Assembly (NCBI GenBank): GCA_036852015.1
Contig: JAANDG010000589.1
Coordinates: forward strand, 25,562 to 89,561
DNA: 64,000 nt
DNA from: Pelodera strongyloides
Lineage: Eukaryota > Nematoda > Chromadorea > Rhabditida > Rhabditidae
Reading direction: 5' to 3'
In this document: piece after piece, positions 25,901 to 36,127 of the stretch
Layout of the letters: each line of letters opens with the position of its first letter
Numbering within the stretch: position 1 is the first letter of the stretch
Notes under the pieces: model-generated
Seen by the model: only the letters and a program-made list of their open reading frames with translations
The model's database searches: none
What the model was told of the DNA's origin: nothing
Program-made: the position numbers and the translations under genes

Positions 25901-28900
25901 AGAAAAGCAATAAGACAGGATGTATTATTTTTCGACATTGGGGGAAAACGTTTAGAATTGACACCGTATTCGTTTCGGGTAAAAGTTCTTTACAATGGTT
26001 AGGCGTGGGAAGAATACCTACCAGAGAACAAGACAGCCGTCAGAGAGCTTTGATTGACGTTAGGTTTGCTTTCGTGATTCTTTCGATCTGAACAAATAAA
26101 TGATTAGCATTTCAGCTTTGTTATATAACTACAGATCTTAAGTAATCAAGAACTATCATACAAGACCTTCACTTCACTATATACTCCTTCCAAGAGCATG
26201 TGATACTTATAGGGTTATCGTGTAATTAATGAAAATAGCGCAATAGACACTAACTAGTATCCATGCTCCGGTCTCCTGAGGTTGATTGCCGGGAATTAGA
26301 AGTAGGCGCTCCTTGCGACAATATCGGGCTACCACCACACTCGCTATCTGCAATCGCTCATTATTACGCTAGCGCATCTGATAACTTATTCGCACACCAA
26401 TATCGACAAGTTATACAATAACTCATAAGCATAAATCAACCACCACTTCATAACTCAAATAGCACAAAATAACGAACACTCGAGTGATGCAAAATCACAA
26501 ACTTACGGCCTAATTCTGATGAAGTTGCATCGTACAGCGGAGCTGAGTCTTGAGCAGGAGGTATTTCTTCATCAGGTTTCTTGCGTTCAGCAACATCACT
26601 AAAAGAAATATTCAACAGGCAACAAACAAAAACAAGTCCAATACTCCTGCTATAGAAAAGGGGCAAGAAATCAAGTACAAGAAAAGCAACTTACTCTAGG
26701 AACAAATCTTCATCGTCAATGAAGAAAATCTCATCGTCTGACGCAGGCTTCTCCGTGTTACTTGGTTTCGACTCTGGTTTCTTCCGCAAATTAGCATAAC
26801 TTTGCAACGAACCCATTGGCTTTTGGGTACTTTTGTTTGACGACGTTTTAGACGCGGTCGGAAACACCGTCTCCTTCACGACTGATGTATTCGACCCGAT
26901 GGAGGGGCGACGGGCCAATCTAAAGATAAGATGAATGGATATAAGGAGTAGAAGCAAACAACCCAAGTTTTACCAAAGAAACAAAACCAAAGGAAACACT
27001 TGAGAAAAAGACTCACAAGACTCACATTAACTACAACCGAGGTAGAGGACCAGAAGCAGATACGATAAAGAACAGAATCAACAACCAATCTACTAAGCGT
27101 TCACTGAGAAAACATCAATCAAAACAAACAAACTAACCGACTTCTGCTGGTCTCTTCTGCTAATATGCTAACATCATCAACGATATGCTCTTCCCTTCCT
27201 TTGTGTGACTTATTCGCACCGACGCCGAAAAAATTGGATATCTGAATTAGGCTTCGTTTTGGAATACAGTATACTCACCATAACTACCATAACCATATCT
27301 CCGATCAGTACATAGTAACAACATTATATAACAACCACTATATAATCCTCGACCAACGGGCACATTTCTTTCGGCTACTAAGCAAGTCAATGTACTACAG
27401 AAGTACAACTCATACAACTATTCCATAAAAATACAAGACACCAGGATTACCCCCCCCCTGTGATTAGATAAACCTATATTCTTCACTGACTTACCTTTCT
27501 CTGCTTAGCATCCGGCAACTGACTCTCATTTGCTCTTTTCCGTTGGCCCGTACTTGATGCACTAAAAATAACATTCCCGAATTTTATAACATAACCCATA
27601 AAAGGGAAAACATATCGTGATACTGTTAGAACGGAGACGTGAGACACCTACAATGTGGATAACGACTTTACGCAACCAATTCCTTACACTGTGGACGTAT
27701 TCAGTACACTGGAATTCAACATCTCCTGTGCACTTTTGCCTCTTCCCTTGTCAAGTTCTGATCGCGAAGTTTCCTCGGCATAGATTTTCTCCAATATACT
27801 TCCCTAAACAAATAGTATAATCTTGTAAACTCTTATCAACGAGGCAACCGATTAAAACACATCGATTCGGAGAGAATCAAAATCAAGAGTTTCCAGAAAA
27901 ATACAATATTCCAAACTTACAACATGAACAGTGTACTCGTGTTGTCCAATTTTCAACTTGTCGCCACTACCCAGAGGGTGTTTCTTGTTTAAAACCTTCT
28001 TCGCATTCACAAATGTTCCATGCGTGCTCTGGTCAGTGATATTACATCGGCCACCCTAAATAAATTCCATAAGTGACATATGTTCTACATTCTTATCTGC
28101 ATTTTTGCTTTATGAAATAAAGAGTTAATAATAATATACATTCTTGCCCTGAAACGTTAGAAATATGAGAAAACACTACAGAGTGCAACATAATGTATCC
28201 TTTTGTGCGATTCGAGTTATTTTGAAACATGTACCGTAGTCCGGCCCCTAAGCCAGTATGGTATGTTTTGCAGGCATTTCCGTCTAGTAAACCAATAATC
28301 AATAGTAAACGTCTAGTAAACCAATTTATCAATAGTCCTACCTCAAGTCTGACGACAGCATGCACTTTGCTCACTCCGACCGCGTCTCTAGGCAGTACAA
28401 TCTGACACCTCCGAGGGTCACGGCCAATCCACAGACAATCAACCACGTTATACGAACCTGAGAGAAGAATAATGCGTGAGATATTACAATAAAAAATCCC
28501 ATGAATGTTACAAAGAACACGGACAAAGTAAATTCCATATATAGCTGCTTAGCCCATAAAACGCTGCGAAAAACAAATTATGCACACTTCTCAATTTGGT
28601 GCCCTGTGGTATTTTGCAACCAAAAACACTAACAATCTGTACTGAAATATACCACCCATTTGGCAATTAATATCACAGAACGGGCAGTACGTAGTATACA
28701 TATTCAAATTGTTGGGAGTATTGTTCACTCCTTACCACATAAATCTTAAATGTGAATTCCCAAAACAGCAAGATCACCTACTGAATATTACAACACCACG
28801 GTTTTCAACTAGAAAACACCGTGGCAAGATGTATTTCAGGTTAAACTGATCTCACCATCGTGTTTCAACCACAAAAGACCGTGACAAGATATATTTCAGG

Positions 28901-30820
28901 TCAAACTGATCTTACCACGGTGTTTTCAACTATAAAACACCGCAGCACTTTGCATTTCAGGATAAACAATAAACTGATCTTACCACGGTCTTTTCAATTC
29001 AACTTCAAAACAGAATAAGCAATAAACTGATCTTACTACGGACTACGGACCACCGACCACGGTGTTTTCAACTTCATACAAAACACCGTGGCAAAATGTA
29101 TTTCAGGTTAAACTGATCTTACCAGGGTGTTTGCAACTACAAACACCTGAAATACATTTTGACACGGTGTTTTGTATGAAGTTGAAAACACCGTCACAAG
29201 ATGTATTTCACGATAAACTAATCTTACCACGGAGTTTTCGACTACAAAACAGCGGGGCAAGATGTATTTCAGGTTAAACTGATCTTGCCACGGTGTTTTC
29301 AACTAAAAACACCGTGGCAAAATGTATTTCAGGATAAACTGATCTTACCACGGTGTTTTCAACTACAAAGCACCGTGGCAAGCTATATTTCAGATTAAAG
29401 CGAAATGCTAGCCTCTTTGGAAAATTTGCATATGATAAGCAAATCCTATGTATCCTATGCTAATTTTGTACGATTGCCATGGAAAATCGTACAAAATTAG
29501 CATAGGATACATACGATTAATTTTTCAAAGCGGCTAGCATTTCGCTTTAAACTGATCCTACCACGGTGTTTTCAAAATACCACCGTGGCAAGATACATTT
29601 CATGGTAAAGTGATTTCGCAACGGTGTTTTCAACTACAAGACACCATAGCAAGATGCGTTTCAGTTTTAACTGATCTCGCCATGGTGTTTTCAACTACTA
29701 CAAAACACCGCTGCAAAATATATTTCAGGTTAAGTTTTGTAGCTTAAAACAACACGGTGTTTTAAGATACAAAACACCGTGGCAAAATATATTTCAGGTT
29801 AAATTGAACTTACCACGATCAAAACAACGTGGTAAAATGTATTTCAGGTTAAACTGATCTTACTTACCACGTAGTTTTCAACTACAAAACAGTATTTCAC
29901 CATAAACTAATCTTACCACGGAGTTTTCAACTACAAAACACCGCGGCAAGATGTATTTCAGGTTAAATTGATCTTGTCACGGTGTTTTCAAAATGCCACC
30001 GTGGCAAAATATATTTCATGGTAAAGTGATTTCACAACGGTGTTTTCAACTACAAAACACCGTGGCAATATGTGTTTCAGTTTTAACTGATCTCGCCATG
30101 GTGTTTTCAACTACTACAAAACACCGCTGCGAAATATATTTCAGGTTAAAGCTTAACACGGTGTTTTCAGCTACAAAACACTGAGACAAAATATATTTCA
30201 GGTTAAACTGATCTTACCACGGTGTTTTCAACCACAAAGCACCGTGGCAAGCTATATTTCAGATTAAACTGATCTTACCACGGTGTTTTCAACCACAAAA
30301 CACCGTGGCAAGATGTATTTCAGTTTTAACTGATCTCGCCAAGGTGTTTTCATGGTAAACTGATCGCACAATGGTGTTGCCTACAAAACACCGTGACAGG
30401 ATGTATTGCAGGTTGAACTGATCTCGCCATGATGTTTTCAACTACGAAACACCGTGCCAAAATGTATTTCAGGTTAAACAGATATCACCTCGGTGTTTTC
30501 AACTAAAACACCGTGGCAAAATGTATTTAACGGCAAACTCAATTCACCACGGTGTCGACTAGAAAACAAGTGTGGCGAAACCCTCAAAGTATTTTACTGG
30601 AAGGAAAAAAACAGTGCTGAGATTTCCGAAACAAATGTTTTGCTCATAATATCACCACGGTAAAATTACGTGCAGTCAGCTCCTTATAGCAATTCATGAG
30701 CAATACGGAAGAACGATGCCAGTCCGCGACACTTTTTTTCTTCAAAATTTGGATTCGAACTCAAGCACAAAGCGAAAGAAAATTACCTGCAGAAGAAGCA
30801 CACTCGACAATCCGATACAT
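22924..30820 (-). CDS. FHA-domain protein, candidate nibrin (NBS1) homologue
   Basis: Exons in transcript order: 30787-30820, 28342-28457, 27921-28055, 27688-27803, 27495-27561, 27138-27241, 26695-26919, 26507-26598, 26022-26087, 25618-25719, 25436-25507, 25233-25313, 24868-25010, 24587-24674, 24343-24444, 23878-23955, 23659-23721, 23393-23423, 22924-23022; about 600 residues. Residues 1-95 form an FHA domain (MYRIVECAS, IGRDPRRC, GVSKVHAVVRLE, STHGTFVNAKKV, LGSGDKLKIG), the phosphothreonine-binding fold. QRKISNFF across exons 5/6 fits the PCNA-box pattern QxxIxxFF. An acidic patch (DDEIFFIDDEDLFLE) and a long disordered middle follow. KNVKTFKK near the C-terminus, followed by RICGPDLADYR, resembles nibrin's MRE11-binding end. 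No BRCT repeats are visible after the FHA domain. Phases fail at 26022/25719 and around 23659/23423, so one or two small exons are unresolved. Naming it NBS1 is inference. Confidence 0.7.
23172..23239 (-). pseudogene. tRNA-like sequence (tRNA pseudogene or SINE head)
   Basis: On the minus strand the acceptor halves GCGTGTA and TCCACGC pair with one mismatch, and the D arm GCTC/GAGT pairs with one G-T. The anticodon stem CTTGC/GCAAG encloses TAGCCAT, which lacks the invariant U33. The T arm GCGG/CCGC has only four pairs. It keeps good internal promoter boxes (TAGCTCAACCGG and GGTTCGAGTCC). It lies in the last intron of the FHA gene, same strand. Confidence 0.6.
28795..30585. repeat. Palindromic minisatellite, about 61-bp unit
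   Basis: A tandem array filling most of intron 1 of the FHA gene. The unit has inverted arms CCACGGTGTTTT and AAAACACCGTGG around a 7-base loop, then a linker with GTATTTCAGGTTAAACTGAT. The period is about 61 bp and roughly 27 diverged units fit the length; some lack one arm. Repeats are contiguous with no unique spacers, so it is not a CRISPR array. A TTAA-target MITE interrupts one unit at 29399-29546. Confidence 0.95.
29399..29546. mobile_element. Palindromic MITE inserted in a minisatellite unit (copy 2 of 3)
   Basis: A 148-bp near-palindrome with ends AGCGAAATGCTAGCC, flanked by TTAA at 29395-29398 and 29547-29550. The interrupted unit reads TTTCAGATTAA before it and TTAAACTGAT after it. 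The normal array unit has the same words with a single TTAA, so the insertion and target duplication can be read directly. Confidence 0.95.
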
Positions 30821-30966
30821 GACTTGCACAACTGCAAGGATAACAATGTGATCAAATATTATGGCTGAAATAGCTCAGTCTGTATGACACGCAAATAAGT
30901 GTCGACACAACGATATAACACGACAATAGGAATTGGGCAAGACAATAACAAATTTATTTATAACAA

Positions 30967-31972
30967 TTAGAACTGAATAACAGTTCCGCGCGCCTTCTTC
31001 TGTCCTCCAAGTTCGAAGTGTTTGCAACGCTTGATCGATGTTTGGGTCTTATGCTTGCAATCAACGCACTCCATTCTTAGCACAATCTTCTTGGTAGTCT
31101 TAGCCTTCTTTCTGAAGATGGGCTTCGTCTGACCTCCAAATCCTCTCTGCTTGGCATCGTAACGACGCTTTCCTAAAAAACATGTTTGTAAACTCAAATT
31201 ACTATTTACCTCTCTGCTTGGCATCGTAACGACGCTTTCCTAAAAACATATTTGTAAACTCAAGTTACTATTTACCACTCCTGGACCACGAAAAGTGGAT
31301 CATGTGCACAATACCAAACTCAATTATACATAAAGTCAATATAGAGAGTGGAAGAAATTTCAAAGTAGAAGATGTTGCTGATTGAGAGTATACGCCCGTA
31401 CCGAGCTATTTACAATGTGGCATAGTTAACACGACTTATAACTTGCAAGAAATGAACGTTCATCGAAAGGTCTTTGGTGTGCTAGTAAGTGAATACCGTA
31501 CAGCAATTTTGTACAGTATATAGCTAAATATGGAGCACGTGCCAGAACTAAATATACGGTATACATTTTTTAAGAGGATCACTTAGAAGTCATACTGGCG
31601 AACATAACATAAACAGGTTACTTAATATGGCGGGTGAACGGAAGCGAACAGACAAAAGGAGGAACGTTCAAGGATGAATTACGAGCTGAGCAAATAAAAC
31701 TCAGGAGAATGAGAATATAATCCAAAGAGAGAAAACAAAGAGAAAGATACAAAAAATGAAGAGCCACAAAATTCTAACAGAACAATTAGGGAAATTTCTC
31801 TATAATTAAAGGAAAAGGTCTAATAATAAAAGCTCAAAAATTAAAGAATAAACAGCTCACCTTGGGCGTATCGGGAATCCTTTCCCTTCTTGTACTGTGT
31901 AACCTTGTGGTTAGTGTGCTTTTTGCACTTTCCAGGACAGAAAGTCCTTCTGGCCTTCGGAATGTTAACCAT
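30967..31972 (-). CDS. rpl-36A: 60S ribosomal protein eL42 (RPL36A/L44)
   Basis: A core protein of the large ribosomal subunit E-site region. Two main exons, 31861-31972 (ATG at 31972-31970) and 30967-31172 (stop TAA), give 105 residues, the usual family length. The start [19 protein letters not shown] and the end [20 protein letters not shown] are diagnostic. The four-cysteine zinc site is visible as CPGKC..CVDC, with a further C in KRC. The exon junction splits a glycine codon (G|GA). An exact 30-nt copy of the second exon's start, with its own splice borders, lies at 31210-31239 in the intron. If included it would insert ten residues in frame. The 5' neighbour PRELID1 is divergent, 840 bp away. 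Confidence 0.97.
31210..31239 (-). other. Duplicated 30-nt candidate micro-exon of eL42
   Basis: A copy of the first 30 nt of eL42 exon 2 (encoding KRRYDAKQR plus the split glycine). It is preceded by a TTTTTAG acceptor and followed by a GTAAATAG donor. The 37-bp spacer to the true exon is a near-copy of the flank on the other side, so the unit arose by tandem duplication of about 67 bp. Thirty nt keeps the frame, so splicing could include or skip it. Confidence 0.75.
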
Positions 31973-32478
31973 TACCTGGAAAAAAAAACATGAGTGAATC
32001 ACAAAATTTGCAACCAAAATCGACGGTAAAAATGCATTAAAACACAACCAAGTTAAATACGCACACCTTCCCAGGTAAATTTTATTAATCAATAATTAAA
32101 AAAGGCGTAAAACGCCAAAATTTGGTAAAATAGGACAGAGAAAAACAAAATAACGTCAGAAAAATTCAAAAAAATTGAAAAGTATGTTTGAAATCCGGTA
32201 CAAACAAGGACGGGTCTTGAGACTAATGGTGTACTGTAGGTTGGAACAGGTCCAAAAGTCGGATAGAAAGATGTATTCCACTTATTTTTTGGGTCGGTCA
32301 CTTCCCCGGCGATTGAAATTGTCCCCACATCTCTAATTTTTACCTACGAAAGCACTATGCGCCATTATCATTTTTCTGAATGTAGTAGCTGCATACCCAA
32401 AAGTATATTGCAAGCCGGTGAGCAGCTTGCGCACCAACCTCTTAGGATACCTTTTGGTTTACGAGCTTACAGCAATTA

Positions 32479-32530
32479 CCCCAAGAACTTTCTTCTTTGT
32501 TCCTACGACTCGTTGATCCAATAAACATTA
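32479..32530. repeat. Dispersed repeat ending in an (ATT)n tail
   Basis: The sequence CCCCAAGAACTTTCTTCTTT... running through GATCCAATAAACATTATTATT recurs in reverse complement at 36856-36909. The AATAAA-like word followed by an ATT tail suggests the 3' end of a non-LTR retroelement or SINE. The two copies bracket the PRELID1-type gene and the first EMC5 exons. Confidence 0.6.
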
Positions 32531-32812
32531 TTATTATTAAGCATCTTGACTTATTGGAGTTTTCTGAAAGGGCTAACCCTGCCAGATGTCATATAACCAC
32601 GTTTGATATTGTATCACAGTCCTCGTTCTACCTCTGTATTCTTTTCTTGGCACAATAAAAGTGCACTGATGCGGTGCCCGTCTTTTGTGTTTTTCTACTT
32701 ACTGTTTTTCTCATCGCTGTCAATAAATCAATTTGTTGACCTCGTTCTTGTAGCAGTCATTAGTTTCATTTATGCTTCCTTGTTTAGTGTGTCAGCAATT
32801 TAAAGGTGATAG

Positions 32813-35111
32813 ATGCGGGAGTGGCACGCTCCAGTAAATGTCATTCCGTATTCATTCGACGAAGTTTGCTCCGTATTCTGGTCACGCTACCCTAATTCTT
32901 TTGCTAAACACATTGTCTCAGAGGATGTTTTGGAGCGCAGGATAACACAGGACACTATATTTACGAAGAAACTGATAGTCAAACAAGGTTTGTCTATATA
33001 TATACCCATTTTCGAAGCTCCCACGTCTACGTCATAACTGTGCTGTGCAGGTGCAGGGTATTTTCCGTTACGTTCACTTTTAATATGGCGTCCCCAATAT
33101 TAGTAGTGAAGAATTGGGCTAGTCACGTTATACTTCTACGACTACTACAGTGGAGGTAATTTTCTTTAAAAAAATTTCAGGTAATTCAATTCTGAAGCGT
33201 GTTCCTCGGTGGTTTTCTAGACTGACGGATATCAGGATCGTTCCAGTTATTGAAGAAAGTCTTTTTGACAAGGTGAGTTTACTTTATGTTATAGTACTGA
33301 AGCCGGATAAACCAACACTTTTTGTCAGGGTGAGAGCCCTAACTCTCATCCTGGGTAAGGTTTAAACTGTACCTGTCACCCAAAATATATCTAACTCTCA
33401 CCCTGGGTGAGAGTTCGTTGGTGGATCCGGCCTCTGATGACGCCATATACTTTGAAAGGGAAAGGGGGGGGGGTGTTCAATCGCAGTCTCTTTGGCACGT
33501 TGTTGCTTCATCTACCACTATTATAATTGTATGAAGTATTTTGTGAATTATATTTTCCAGAGGACGAATACATTAACAACATACACACGAAATGTGAACC
33601 ATAACGAGTTGTTCTACATGCACGAAAGGGTTATCTACCAGCCGTCGGTTGGTCGCTTTTCATCTTTTGCGTAATTTCTCCCTGGGTATAAACAAATGCG
33701 TAAAATGACGCATCGGCCATCTCCGGAAACCATTACAATTTGTACAAAGATATTGACTCCGGAACCAATTTAAAAGTGTATATATTCGCGTGAAACATAG
33801 CGTTCTTATAGCCCCATGTTACGCATCTAAATTATACCGATTTCTTCGATTCAATGCCCCACAAAAGAAACGGCGGAAACATTTGCATTTGGCAACTGTT
33901 GTTGGTTTGTCATTCGTTCAAACCGTTTGTTTATTTATGCCCAAAACCCATTGTTGCCCAACCTGTGCAGTTCTCTGGTCTTTTAAAGGGAATGTCAAGC
34001 CGGTTTTGCATGTTGAGTTCAAAAAAAAACTTACGTTTTGAAGGTAAGGAAAGTGAAAATAAAAATAAAAATAAACAAAAACTTTTGGATAAAGAGAAAA
34101 ACAATTTCAAACCCCTCCAAAAAATGCCTTCACTATGGGATTCGGGTCGTGCGGACAAAGCTAAGCTAAATCGTTGTCCACGGGACGTTTGAATTTATGA
34201 GGCTGTTAGTCAGCAAAGAAAAAGAGGAGGGCGCAAGAGAAATTTTGTAAGTCAGCAAAGAAAAAGAGGAGGGCGCGAGAGAAATTTTTTGAACTACGGT
34301 ATTTTGTGACAGTGTGTTATAGAATATCTGTGAATCAGGCTTGACATTCGCTTTAATACGTTTGTAACAGTAAATGAGCAAGAAACAACGCTTCAGGAGC
34401 ATGCAACGACAAGTTTCCCGCTGACTGAGCTCGAAAGAGGCGTACAGCTTTCTTTCTTTTCTGGGCGAATGACTCCGATCTATGAGAAGTTCACTCTGAT
34501 GGGATTTAAGAAGTCGATCACTAACACAATGAAAGGCCTCGCAGAAATATTGAATTTACGATATGGTCCACCGCCGAAGGAATTGATGGTTGTGAGTTGT
34601 ACTTTTGTCACTTTATTCATCAACCTGTTTGTGATCAGGCGTTAATTCTTATTAGGACCGGTATTGACCAGGGATTTCCCTTCATTTCGGAAGTAAGTGG
34701 TTGTTATGTTTCCCTTATGTAGAGTTATATATAACAGTTTATTGATAATATGCAATTAACACATCTCAAAAGGTGACCCTAAGATAACACGCTTCACAAC
34801 GCAGTACACTGACAAGGAACCAAATTACAAAGAAAGGAACACACGAGCCCTAAACATAATCAAGGAAATTAAACATGATCAATTAAATTAAATGAGTATC
34901 TTATCTTAAATTCAGTAAAGTAACTAACATTTAAATATTAAAACTTGCCAATCAGAGTTTATTTAAGATATGCTAAATATGCCTGGTCTTTGTAGAGTTT
35001 ATTTTTACTGCTGTTTTCCAGGCCGAGAAGATGAGCCAGAAACTGAAGCAGAAACTCCTCAACTCGCACATGTTCCTCGAATTAAAATGCGATGCTCAAA
35101 CCGATAAGTGA
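32813..35111 (+). CDS. PRELI/MSF1 family protein, PRELID1-type
   Basis: A mitochondrial intermembrane-space lipid carrier of the PRELI family, whose members move phosphatidic acid or phosphatidylserine with a TRIAP1-type partner. Five exons close in phase: 32813-32987, 33181-33272, 33561-33647, 34397-34588, 35022-35111 (stop TGA), giving 211 residues, the usual length. Family marks: SFDEVCSVFWSRYPNSFAKH, the acidic SEDVLERR, the basic-aromatic VPRWFSRLT, LTTYTRNVNHNELFYMHERV, and the C-terminal FKKSITNTMKGLAEIL. These follow PRELID1 order without gaps. The start ATG sits seven codons before the conserved core. Intron 2 carries a foldback element at 33299-33434, and another element lies 280 bp after the stop. 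Confidence 0.92.
33299..33434. mobile_element. Foldback element in PRELI intron 2
   Basis: Inverted ends: the left begins GAAGCCGGATAAACCAAC and the right ends GTTGGTGGATCCGGCCTC. Internal words GGGTGAGAG and CTCTCACCC also pair. About 136 bp, no coding content. It is distinct from, but terminally similar (GAGGCCG) to, the elements at 2165 and 41326. Confidence 0.65.
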
Positions 35112-35390
35112 TTGGTTTTCCCCTTATTTGATAAATACCATATCGACGAGTACAGAGTATTGAATTCATCATTTCGTGAACACTAGTAGACGTTGGAAAA
35201 AAAAATGGTTTATATTTGTTAGTAAGGAATTTTCATCATCTTGATTTCCGTGGCCCAATTGGCTCAAGTTTCTTGTTTCTTCTCTCCTGGATGTTGTATT
35301 GTACTCTTCAGAGGAGTCATGAGATTTTCGCTAAAGAAGATCGTTGTGGGTTTGGGTTATACTTTAGTTTTTGGGAGCCGCCACTCTGAA

Positions 35391-35553
35391 AGCGAAATGC
35401 TAGCCTCTTTGGAAAATTTACATATGATAAGCAAATCCTATGTATCATATGCTAATTTTGTACGATAGCCGTGGACGATCGTACAAAATTAGCATAGGTT
35501 TCAGAGGATTTGCTTATCATATGCAAATTTTCCAAAGGGGCTAGCACTTCGCT
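35391..35553. mobile_element. Palindromic MITE (copy 3 of 3), one flank decayed
   Basis: A 163-bp member of the AGCGAAATGCTAGCC family. The right flank is TTAA (35554-35557) but the left flank is TGAA, one mutation from TTAA. The arms contain the AAATCCTATGTATC and CATATGATAAGCAA segments shared with the 29399 copy. Confidence 0.85.
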
Positions 35554-36127
35554 TTAAAATTCATACCGTTGTATTTCGGTTGATTTGATTGCTATAGTGA
35601 TTGATCTGAGATCTGTGACAGGATTCATTCACGTGCAGAAACATCTCCTTTTGGTTAAACTGTACATATATATTTTCATTAGAACTTAGAAGAACAAGTA
35701 GAATTGTTAGTAGAATTGAACAAGTAGAAGCCCCTCTCTCCTGTAATCATTCCTCGCAGATGCTTATGTTTATTTTTTATTTTCCTTTTTGTTTGTCAAT
35801 ATGTCATTTTATAGATCACGTATACAAGTATCGACAGTGTCGAGTTTCTGAATCTTGTCCATATCAAATAGAATAGTCAGTGCATTATTTACGTATGTTT
35901 TCGTCTTGCGTGTGATGTTTTGTGCTTACCGTAGTACCGTTCATTTTGGTGGCACTCATATTCAGCAAATTAATAAAGATTATTTTTTTGTAATATGTAT
36001 TTCCGACGAACGACCTCTTTTCGGTGTACCTAACCGATTGCTATTTTCATTCATTTATTATTCGTGTTTGGTTTTATCATTGAACTTGCCTTAACAATAA
36101 GCTCGCTCAATCTGTTATATTTAGGTG

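Noticed and set aside
28795..30585. CRISPR-like regular repeats
   Set aside because: Units are contiguous without unique spacers, lie in an intron of an animal-type gene, and carry internal palindromes; this is a minisatellite.
32089..32328. 79-codon minus-str and open frame upstream of eL42
   Set aside because: The first half looks mildly coding (NKWNTSFYPTFGPVPTYS) but then becomes Phe/Leu-rich AT translation; no splice model supports it.
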